DNA of 64,000 nucleotides, taken from contig JAOVVO010000351.1 in the NCBI GenBank assembly GCA_028564675.1, positions 17,962 through 81,961 on the forward strand, read 5' to 3'. Shown here piece by piece: positions 49,745 to 59,885 of the stretch (the first letter of the stretch is position 1; each line of letters begins with the position of its first letter). The translations under genes and the position numbers were made by a program. The notes under the pieces are model-generated. The model saw nothing but the letters and a program-made list of their open reading frames with translations. It did not search any database and was not told the origin of the DNA. This DNA comes from Onchocerca lupi (Eukaryota; Nematoda; Chromadorea; Rhabditida; Onchocercidae).

Positions 49745-52700
49745 CAACGACAGTAAAAGCAATTGGTTTATTTCGGAAAACGCGTGATGACACTTCCTTC
49801 ACTGCTTTTGCTGTGACTGCCTAGAAATTAAAATCTTCGAAACTTCGATATACAGATAAAATAAATCGGAAATTTTTAAAATTATTTCACTGAGTCAGTC
49901 CCGCAACATCGAGGAGGAAAAATGAAACTGGAGCTCCATACGGATGCGGTTTGAAAATCCAGTTTTATTTCTCGGAAATGAGAAATGGATAAAGATCGAA
50001 CTCATTGACTAAATAAATACCACTTATTGCATAACAAGATAATGAAGAAGAGACCTACAGGACAAAAGCACTGTTAAAATTCGATCCTAATTACGATTAA
50101 AAGAATGAAAACTGAGCTGAGAAGATCACAATAGAAAGCAAACAGTATAAAATTGAAATCACCAAGAAAACTAGACTACGTAAACATGAATCGATTAAAT
50201 TGACACCTTTCCATTATTGGTTTACGTTCATAAAACCATCAGGATATGAAAAAATTAGCTTACATTGATTCGTACTTCCAATTCGTGCATGGGTATTCGT
50301 CTTCCATAACATAACAACTGCCTGAAAAATGTCATTTCACTTTTTTTAAAAAAAAAATGAAACAAAAAATTTTAATCGAAACCCATATCATTCAATATTC
50401 AGTTTCTCTCTTTCTATTCGAAAAATTCAAGATATGCGCAATATTTTATTTCTCAATATAAGATGATGATAATAATCAGTATCGCCCTAATCATACCTGT
50501 ATCTTCACCATAACCATTATCAACAACAACACTGCAAACAAACTGTACAACCAACTCCTTTTCCTAATTCACAAGATGCTGACTCACTTCATGGCAATTA
50601 TTTAAGAATGCTATTAATATTTGGAAAACAAGCTGGTGAAATAAACCAAAGAAATAACTCAAATATTTGAGGAAAATTTCAAAACTTCGAAAGTGAAATC
50701 TATTGCAAAAAACATTCCTTGAGTGTCGCTAACAAATAAAAAACAGATAAAAACTGACAACTTGATAGAATTTTATCCAACTTGACAGAAAAATCAAGAA
50801 AATTTCTTTATATTCTGACAACTGGAAGACTTCTTTATCTTTATTTTCTAAAAAAAAAAAAAAAAAAAAAATTCGCAGTCTGCAATTAAATAAATGATAC
50901 TGAAGTAAGAAAAATCCAAAACAAAAGACTGGAATTAAAAATAAAGAAATGTGAAGTAGAAGAAGGAGGATTATCTGCTAATTAGATAAAGTGTGATTTG
51001 ATTATCAATGTATTTTGAAGGGATGTTATAATATGCTATAAAAAACTACATTCCTCCGGGACAAGAAAAAATGAGTAAAAAACACATGAATTCATTTATG
51101 TATTATGAATTCATTTATATTTCCATGGGAATAACGTTTAGCCTGCATTCCCATGAGAATGCTTTTTTTTCGTTAAAAAAAAAAAAAAAAGAAAAGAAAA
51201 AACAAATTACTCGAAGATAAATCTCGCTTTCTCTTATTCTCTTTCGGTAAGATCCGTATTTTAAGTCATCAAATCATTACCCCTAATTTATATTATTTTT
51301 ACAGAAATAAGTTGTAAACGTTTTAAAGAAAAAATGCATAAAAAACTTATTTTTTCATCTCTGGTTTTCACTTCTAGAACTCCAATTTTAGTTCAAAATA
51401 TAAGTCAGAAGTTAGTTACTGATTTTTATCTTAACAAAGTTTTAGATGTAACTACGAAGGAAAACATTTCAGAATAATAGCTAGAATCATTTGCTGTAAA
51501 TAATACAAATTAAGATGAAACAACTATTACGCTATTGTTTATAAAATAATGATAAACCTAAGAACCTACTGCTTTCCAAAAAAAGTTATGTTTAAAACAT
51601 TACTTTAGAAGCTAGATGCGTACTTCGTCGGTAGACAGTAAACATTCATCTAAACCAGACACAGTACTTCTGTTCGCTTCGTTTAATATTGGCTGCGGTA
51701 TAGATATTGCGTTGACCGCAAGATGGCGTAAAATGAAATGACGTTTTCGTTCTTGGAAGATGGCATATTGAAAGTTGAGCTTTGGAAGAGAATTAAAAAC
51801 AGTACGTCGAAATGCCCGCGACAGAGTGAAATAAATAAAAAAATTCGTAGCACTAGATATAACAACGATTAGGTTGCTAACGTCGACGAAAAATGTGGCA
51901 GTGGTAGATACAAGAAATTTCGAGGAACTAACGATATGTTCCGCTAAATCTAAAGCGGTTGGCATTAGGCGTGAAATCAGGAATTTAGCCATTATAGTGA
52001 TGATAACAAGTTCGCAATCAGTGCTTTTGAAATGAGTAACACTACGGGTAGCAACAAAATTTTGTCGCCGTTTATTGGCCGCATGTATAGCCAAGCATAT
52101 ACGAGCCGAAATAATGAAGAGTATGATATACGGAAATAATGAATTGAACAGCATTCCACCAATTATCCGATAACCAATCATATATGCATGTATTTCCACG
52201 AGCAACGTCTGATTTACGTGGTATTCGCCATCCAGCTCATAAACGGATAATTCGAAAAGTCTTGGAAGCGAGAAAAGCAATGCCAATAGAGATACTAAGG
52301 AAAGGGTTCGATGGACTTTTTGTGGTTTCGTGTAACTATCCAACGGCCTACAGAACGCACGATATCGCTCAAACATCAACACACACATAAGCCAAACTGA
52401 TGCTGTTAAAGATGCATTACTAAACAAATAATACGATGGGAAAAATCGAGCATAATTACCCAGTGATATGAAAAATGTCGGTATGCAGTACAACAATGCA
52501 GCACTAATCAGTAGTGCTGTGTCGGAAAATGTCAGCCATAGAAGATATGTATTAATTAGAGGTCGTGAGGTGTTAAAGGAACGTCTTATTGAAGAATTTT
52601 TTTTGGTTCGCATAGTTTTCCTCCGGCTATCGGCACAGGCACCAAGAGTCTTGCGTGGGACCATTAAAAAGTACACAGTACACAGATTAAATATAATCCC

Positions 52701-55700
52701 GAATATCACCAATACCGCTGTTATAGGACCATTTAGCAGATAACCCATATACAACAGCTTATAATGATATGACGGGGAAAAGCTACGATGACAAATGAAG
52801 CTAGTGTTATTTATTAAACAATTTCACTACATACATCTAAAAAAAGTAGGACGGGTCGACTTGAATTTGAAATTGTATTAAAAGCCACGCCTTTCCCATC
52901 ATATGAAGCTTTATACTCTATAGGTCATGTTATTCTTTTCTTTTTTGCGATCCTACGACAAATCTACATGTACTAGTAACTAAATGTAGATTTATCCTAA
53001 GCCTCCCCCTCTCCTTCCCTTTTTCTTTTTTTTCTCAAAACAATCATTTCAACCGCTTCAAAATAAAAACGAGGAGCAACAATTTTTCTTCAGAGAACAT
53101 AAATCAAATTCAATTTGTGCAAAAATCTGAGACGATATATCTTGATTTGTCGCCCTGAATTTTCCGGCTAACAATTAAATACAAAATTTCAAAGGAGAAT
53201 TCTTATAAGACACAAAAAAAAAAAAGAAAGTATTTTTACAGTTATTTCTATACTTCAGAGATTTTAAAAATAAAACATCTGGAAGCTTTCTTTAACTTCT
53301 TCCTTCGTCAGCAAAATCTGCCGAGAAATATTCTAAAAACTACATTCATTATTAAAATGAAACAGAATTTGCGTAGTAAGTTTAGCAGATGTTAGAAAAC
53401 AAAATCTGTTTTCCTACTTAATCTGGAAAAAAACCTGTATATGTCCAAAAAACTGTATATTCCATTTTGCCCGAAGTTTCAAAAGCAAAATGAAAGACTT
53501 TCAAGATAAATACGAAAGATCATCTGGAAGTTCAAGAGTTTCCAACTCTTTCCAACCTTCGCAAAAAAAGTGAGCAAATATCTAAATTTTCGAATTTTTT
53601 TTTTCCCAGAAAGTACCTATATATGGTGTTTCATTCAATTAGTTATAAAAGGATTTGAAGTCAACTGAGTCCTTAAGCATCCATAAATCGTAAACCTATC
53701 TATTAAATAAAAATAAAGAAATCTCATCGATGAGAGAAAAAAGAGAATTTAGTAATCTAAATTTCTTAATCCCAATTTTGTTTCACCTTTCTAAATGACT
53801 ATTCAAAATATGATTTACTACTATCCTGAAAAAATATTAAAACCATAGCTTAAAAAGTGGATTTTAATACTTGAAAAATGAATGTACCATAAAAATTTTT
53901 ATTATATCTACCAATCCTTACTCTAACACGTTTAAACCTTTTTGGAAATATAAATATGATAAACCTGAAATTTAGTATCAATAAAATCGGTAATTTCATT
54001 TGCTTCATTACCAGCGGTGAAAAAAATTGAATTAAAAAAAATTAAATAAATTACATTCGAAATAATAAGATTATTTAGGACTAATGAAAAATATAAAAAA
54101 TCCTGAAAAAAAAAAACAGGAAAAAAAAAGCTGTATTACTTGGCTTGAAGTTATTTTTTCGCTGGCTAAAAAACTGAATGGAACTAAACAGTTCTGATAA
54201 TTTCCTAATAACTTTCTTTACATTTTCATTTATACAATTGCACAATGCTTTTGGATGATGCAAAAAAGAATAACCTCCCAATATCTTCACAAATTGGAGT
54301 GGATCCATCGAGCATAAGGGACATATTTGTCAATAATGATCGTTTTCCTCGTTCCACCTCTTCTTCAGTTATGTTATCACATAAGTCGATCCTGAAAGCA
54401 AAAGAAACAAGCTTTAGGACCAAACTTGACACTAAAATTCAAAAAACGATTACGTAGTAAAAATGACCATCCTTATCTTAATTTAAATCCTTTTTCCTAG
54501 TCTTCTTAATCAAGGAAAAACTTTAAAGGAATAGAGTACCATTGCTGTGTGATAGCGTCAACAACAGCACGAGCTCCGCTTTGTTCACATACAAAATAAA
54601 CGCCGACTAGACCGGTATCTTTATAACAAGTATTAAAAGCTTGAAATGATTGAACCCGAGCATTTAAGCCCAAACTTTGAGCTAAACGTGATGGTGCATT
54701 AATCCCAACTGCATTTGTTCGATCCCATTGTCCAATCAACTAAAAATTAACAGTAATATAAAGTGAAAACTCTTATTTTAGAATTCGATGATAAAAAGTT
54801 CCAATATATTCAATTTTTGAAGAGCACCTCACCGTATTTGCAACCATTAAAGGAATATTATGAGGATGGGTCCATGAAGCTCCTTCAACAGCAATCGCAC
54901 CGAACACCATCGACATCCTTTCATCCCGAAAATCTTGCTAAAATTGCATCAGCAGATAGCAAGCTTTTGCCATCAAAACATTTCAATTATAAGACTCCAT
55001 TAGTGTTGGTCAAAATTGGTCATTCTTTGACTTTGAATGAATCAAAATAGTAGGAAAGTTTAAATGTTAAATCTGATTCAACAGAACATAACTCCTGTTG
55101 CTAAAGGAAATCTCATCGTACTGAAATCTTACATTTTTCATTGCTAGCTTTTAATAGACAACTTTAGAATTGACTAGACCAATTTATATTTCCGTTGAGC
55201 AAAAAATTCACTAGAATAGAATAAATCACTATTAATAAGTAAAACCCATTTATTTAAAAATCTAGAGTATATTATTCATGGGGCAATCGCTCCATATCTT
55301 TATACACATAAACAAATTCTTAATATCTTCCACTGTATACAATGAAAAAAAAAAAAAAGCTTACAAGAATTTGGTTTATGATCATTATTTCAAATTTTGC
55401 TTTTTTAATATTAACTTCTTTGTTCTTACCCATCACTATGATACAAGATTTTTTCAATATCTGAATTAAAGCACCCAAAAGTACTAATAAAAAGTAAATT
55501 AGTGTAAATTAGTAACAAATGTATGGACTGATTTACTGAAAATTAATATGTGAATTATATTTGAAGAGATATGAATTTTATGAAGTAAAATAGTGACTAC
55601 AACCGAAAGAAACTAAAACATCTTACATAACTTGCGACAAATTTCCCAGATTCAGCTACGAAATTATCATCAACGCCACCTAAATCTCCGAAATATTGTT

Positions 55701-57664
55701 TGCCTAAGTCAACCAATTTTTGATGATCAACACCGCCTGCCGCTGCTAGTACCATATGCGGTCCTCGGTAATGTTCATTTATGTACTTCACCAAATCTTC
55801 ACGCCGTAATGATCTGAAATTATAACAAAGATAGTACATATTTGATTTCCATAGTTACATCATAGTTGAGTATTCCATCACTGGAAAATCATCTATTATA
55901 TTCAATGAACTGAAGGAATTTTATAGCTGGAACTTTATGACTTTTCTAGAAAATATAGTCCTATAACCAGCGTGAGATAAACGCACCGGAGAATTTTTTT
56001 TAAATCAACACAGTTGAACGGGCAGAAATATCTTACTTGATATTTTCAACGGGTCCAAGTATTGTCCTTGCAAGTGAAGTACCCTTAAATGCACCAGCAT
56101 GGAGATGATCAAACACGACCTCCTGCAAATTCTGCTCAACTTCTTGCATTTCACGCAATATTACACCACGCTCTCGTTCGATTTCGACAGTTCTCAGTTG
56201 ACTATTACGTAATATGTCGGCAAGAATTTCCACAGCTACAAAAGCTTTTATTATAAACGATCAAAACTAAAAAAAAAACTTAATGATTTTAGCCAAATTT
56301 TATTCGGCAATCTGAAAATGTTTCATTTTCAGTAAATGATCTACCTTTTGCCAGATGTTAGACTCGTTTTTAATGTAGAAATTATCTACTGTTATCGAAT
56401 ATACACCACAAAACATTGACAACCTCAAATTTTACCATTTGTTACCAAATAGCAATAGATTCTGCCAACAAGATATCTAATATCTTAACCTAAACTAATT
56501 TTCAAGAGCTGTTATGAGTGTTCAAAAATTTCTAAATTTAATGTAGCAAAGATATGTGAATAATAGCAATCACCGTGATCTAAGTCTTGCGAAAAGCATT
56601 TCGCATAATATACTGTTTGCTCTCGCGAAGTATATGCATTCAAATGAGCACCCATATTTTCTACTTCTAGTTCCAAAGCTGACTGCGAACGTTTCATTGT
56701 ACCCTTCAATAAAATGTTCTTTATACACGACAAAATATGGAACTCTGTAAAGTGCACTGATCGTGTCTATGCTTGAAATAATCCATAAATTCGAAGATAT
56801 ATTATGCGAGAAGCAAAACCTTAAAAGCCATATGTTCCAGGAAATGGGCAACACCATTATTCTTGTCATTTTCGAATCGACTACCAGCATCAATCCAAAT
56901 ACCTACCTGAAAAAAACCATCTTTCCTGGTAATATGAAACAGATTATGCAATAAGAGCCCTACTTCTTTCTACCTCAGAACAAAATTCAGTACCACATGA
57001 AAGCTATATCTAAATATAATTCATGACTCAGAAAATTTGCAATGATGTGATGTAATGTAACGATATACAAAAATTGTATGTAAGGAATTATGCAATATGG
57101 GTGAAACAGAAAATTCAAGAAATTCAGTAAAGAAATAAATAATAAGTAACGAAATAATCAACGGAATATTGATAATATGACGAGTAATGTTGGAAGGAAT
57201 CACCAATTTTTATAAAATTAGATAAAAAAAAAAAGAGTCCGACAGCTTTTACCATAAATTTTGATGATAACTTTATAAAATCACAGTTTTTCTGATCAAT
57301 GATACAGTTCTGGTCAAATGCACAAACCGTAGTTGTAAGAAGCTGAGAATCTTCGCTTGCGATCCGAAAACCATTGCTTAATGAGGTAACCCGTGTTTCT
57401 GGTATATTCAGATAAACTGGCGAAGCAGTTGCAGCAGAACTATAAAAACGAGGCTGCAAAAATACTTAGATAATGACCGAATTATGGACCAAAAAATGAA
57501 CAAGCGATCTAAAATGCTAAAAATCAAGACGAAAATATTAAAAAAGAGCAAAAAAAGGGACTTACATAGGGACGTTGTCGCAAGCAAACGACGAAACCGT
57601 TTGACAACTGCAAAAGATTACAGCATCGCAGTGCTTTTCTCAATGCACATACAGACGTACGCAT
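49745..57664 (-). CDS. mppb-1: Mitochondrial processing peptidase subunit beta; 461 codons read, last exon not located
   Basis: MPP-beta is the catalytic half of the matrix peptidase that removes mitochondrial presequences. Exons (minus): 57664-57566, 57453-57328, 56906-56820, 56703-56574, 56235-56037, 55813-55627, 54937-54833, 54739-54540, 54391-54275, 50321-50264, 49820-49745. The N-terminus (MRTSVCALRKALRCC...) is an Arg-rich presequence. The inverted zinc motif is HFLEH (H96, E99, H100), and the distal ligand fits E176, exactly 76 residues after H100 as in this family. An intact HxxEH separates it from the inactive UQCRC1-like core proteins. Exon 11 ends in phase 1 after IAFTVV(G), so a short terminal exon must follow below 49744; I could not identify it. 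Intron 9 (50322-54274) contains a complete GPCR gene on the same strand. The ATG is 26 bases after an acceptor at 57691-57692. Confidence 0.95.
51612..52754 (-). CDS. Intronless class A peptide GPCR, 380 aa, nested in the MPP-beta intron
   Basis: A single uninterrupted 381-codon frame with seven hydrophobic segments. TM1 is about 5-32 (GPITAVLVIFGIIFNLC). TM2 contains LWLTFSDTALLISAALL, with the conserved Asp. TM3 ends in FERYRAFCRP, in the E/DRY position. TM5 is FNSLFPYIILFIISARI. TM7 ends SATNFFIYFTLSRAFRR, replacing NPxxY with a TNxxxIY form. Overall layout and the FERYRAFCRP and FFIY sequences resemble nematode FMRFamide/myosuppressin-type receptors (FRPR/DMSR). The ligand is unknown. The absence of introns beside neighbours with 4-11 exons is striking and suggests retroposition or a naturally single-exon subfamily. 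No acceptor obviously adjoins the ATG. Confidence 0.88.
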   Translation of the reverse strand: MYMGYLLNGPITAVLVIFGIIFNLCTVYFLMVPRKTLGACADSRRKTMRTKKNSSIRRSFNTSRPLINTYLLWLTFSDTALLISAALLYCIPTFFISLGNYARFFPSYYLFSNASLTASVWLMCVLMFERYRAFCRPLDSYTKPQKVHRTLSLVSLLALLFSLPRLFELSVYELDGEYHVNQTLLVEIHAYMIGYRIIGGMLFNSLFPYIILFIISARICLAIHAANKRRQNFVATRSVTHFKSTDCELVIITIMAKFLISRLMPTALDLAEHIVSSSKFLVSTTATFFVDVSNLIVVISSATNFFIYFTLSRAFRRTVFNSLPKLNFQYAIFQERKRHFILRHLAVNAISIPQPILNEANRSTVSGLDECLLSTDEVRI

Positions 57665-57690
57665 CAAAGTCAGCAAATCCTTTTATTTCC

Positions 57691-57692
57691 CT
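57691..57692 (-). promoter_or_regulatory. Candidate trans-splice acceptor for the MPP-beta mRNA
   Basis: CATTTACAG precedes the ATG by 26 bases. It lies about 143 bases after the stop of the small upstream ORF on the same strand, a spacing typical of downstream genes in nematode operons. Confidence 0.5.
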
Positions 57693-57834
57693 GTAAATGA
57701 TAAGTGTTATGACATGAGAAAACCTGCAATTTGGGCATATCAATAGAGTGAAAGTGATATCACTACGTCCCCTGATATTTTATCAACACGATCAGATAAT
57801 AGAAATAACGCAGCTCTAGCGCCACAAACGCGTC

Positions 57835-58041
57835 TCACGCATTTAATACGAGACGAAGATTGCTAATACGTTCATTAAATTCTTGGTTGTAGTGACGGGA
57901 GATAATTAGGAGTTTAGCTTGAGGTAGAACTGTATTAATTAATTCAGCAGATTTGTAATCATTCTGTCGATTATAAATATTAGATTCTGAAGATAGAGAT
58001 TGAAAGCTTTTAAAAATAGTCAGTGCTATTTCACAATACAT
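57835..58041 (-). CDS. Small helical protein (68 codons or C-terminal exon), unknown family
   Basis: The frame MYCEIALTIFKSF... continues through IYNRQNDYKSAELINTVL and ISRHYNQEFNERISNLRL to a TGA. Composition is that of a helical or coiled-coil protein, with no membrane segment or known motif. The ATG may be internal: an upstream exon starting MGDSERM (about 58175-58153) with a GTATTT donor could join at TAGAG before it (acceptor at about 58047), though the acceptor GCAAAG is weak. It lies on the same strand, 143 bp before the MPP-beta leader acceptor, so the two could be co-transcribed. I do not recognise the family. Confidence 0.4.
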   Translation of the reverse strand: MYCEIALTIFKSFQSLSSESNIYNRQNDYKSAELINTVLPQAKLLIISRHYNQEFNERISNLRLVLNA

Positions 58042-58175
58042 CTCTACTTTGCTTTATCCTGTTATCATATTGTTGATGGTGTAGGACTTCGACCTTAATG
58101 AGGTTAAAAAATAAAGAATTAAAAAAAGTAATTGAAGTTAAAAATACCCATTCTTTCCGAATCTCCCATGTTTAT

Positions 58176-59885
58176 CAACCACGTACCTCCTGTACCATTT
58201 CCATTCACATTATTATTATTGTAAGCGAAATATTCAGTGGTGATAATCGTATTCGAATTTTTCTGCTATTTAACTTACTGTAGCATATCTTCGGTAATAA
58301 GTGAATTGCAGTGGATATCCGAAATTCATAAATTGAAAGAATAATGTTTGATATCTGTAATTTCATGGTTTGGTATCTATAATTTCAAGACAAATTGTTT
58401 TGTGTATCTACGAAATATAACTTGAAAATCAACCGACGCTAAAAATAGCTAACGCTACTGTGATGACATCAATTCTACGTTTTTTTCTCTCATCAATAAT
58501 ACAAATGATTGAATGAAATTTGAAATTCGGAATTGAGCTATCATTGTCATCCTTCTTAAATTTCGATTCCTCAATGAGGTCTTCTTCTGCTTTCTTCAAA
58601 ATTTTTGTATGATTTCGATCTTTCCCACGATATCACAAGTATCACAGAAGCACAGATTTTTCTATACATCTTTTTTTTTGGACAAACTGATCACTGTCCA
58701 TAATCAAACTACAAATATTTGGATGAATTAGAATAGAAAACACGAGGCCTTATTTGCGATTAATTTTGTTTTACATTGCTTATCTTCCAAGTTGTTTTGC
58801 ATTCTTCACTTTTTTTTAAAATCAATAACAAAGAAAAGTTGCGACATCACTATATATGCATTTCAATTTCGTTACCGTTGATTTTGATTAAGAAAAGACA
58901 ATTCGGCTTGTATCAAAGTGAGAGAGTGACTTGCATCAAAGTTCACATTATAATTACAATTTTTTGGTTGTCAAATGTTTTATTAAGCCAAAAAACTGCA
59001 GCGAATGCTTTGTTAAGAATCATTTTGATGCTCATCTTTAATCAGAATGAGGAATAATTTCAAATTTTCAAGAACAATAATTAATGTGTCATTTATTCGC
59101 AGTTGTTACCTACAAGTTCATAAGGCCGTATAAACTGATACCGTCAGTACACCGATAGCAAGCCTTTTCGTTCATATCACTTCTCACTTCCTAAATTTCG
59201 TGCGACAAAGCAATACGCTGAAGTGCAAGAATCAAAAGATCTGGAATCTATCCGGAAATTTTATACTGTTAACATTCGCTACTTTGCTATTCCTTTTAAT
59301 TCAATAAAAATGCCATTAACCTCGTTAAAGAACAAGCATCAACTGGCTCAAACATTTCAATGAAATTTCAAAAAGTGATCTGAGAAATGACGATAAATGA
59401 CCAAACGAGTAAAGACACGAATGGGAATTTTGTGCGTCGCTTAAATTCTTGAATTCAGAATTTATCATTTAATAGTAATTTGTTATTAGGAAGGAAGGTA
59501 ATGGAACTATTAAATACCAAACTAGCTCATAGTTTTTGATAAACAATCTAAGCCAATACCGGTTCATAATCGGACGAATCCGCAAGGAAATCACTATTCA
59601 TTTCTTATTCTGAATTCCAAATTCTATTATTTAATATGGGAAACTCGATACAAGATTGGCAATATGCCATACCAGATAATTCGATTAATTTTACAGGACA
59701 GATTTTTAAAATTTTTTTGATTAATTTCAGAGAAGCAAGAAATTGCCATAGGATTTGAAAAGTCTAATGTAAATGGAAAAAATTTTCACGACAAAAATCA
59801 TTTAAAAAAAAAAGCCAAATTTTGGAATAACGAAATCACGGAGTGATGTTCATTCCTGATTTAGCTGTTTCATATCACTATCCAT
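58176..59885. other. Region between the small ORF and beta-tubulin
   Basis: No exon recognised. It contains a 22-bp tandem duplication (58347-58368 and 58369-58390) and copy 1 of a diverged 100-bp repeat (59116-59216) whose partner lies on the other side of the tubulin gene. The tubulin 3' UTR should be at the right end. Confidence 0.5.
59116..59216. repeat. Diverged direct repeat flanking beta-tubulin, copy 1
   Basis: It aligns with 62962-63061 in the same orientation. Shared blocks are TTCATAAGGCC, ACCGATA, CCTTTTCG, CAT.TCACTTCT and AAATTT.GTGC.ACAAAGCA. Neither copy has a clear long frame. Confidence 0.8.

Noticed and set aside
51683..52743. Additional ORFs on both strands inside the GPCR
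   Set aside because: Antisense or out-of-frame shadows of the 381-codon receptor frame.
52972..53000. 10-bp inverted repeat (AATCTACAT...ATGTAGATT) upstream of the GPCR
   Set aside because: Short arms in AT-rich DNA; expected by chance several times in a window this size.
56570..56893. 107-codon ORF overlapping MPP-beta exons 3-4
   Set aside because: Alternative frame of the zinc-motif exons joined through the intron; a shadow of the real gene.
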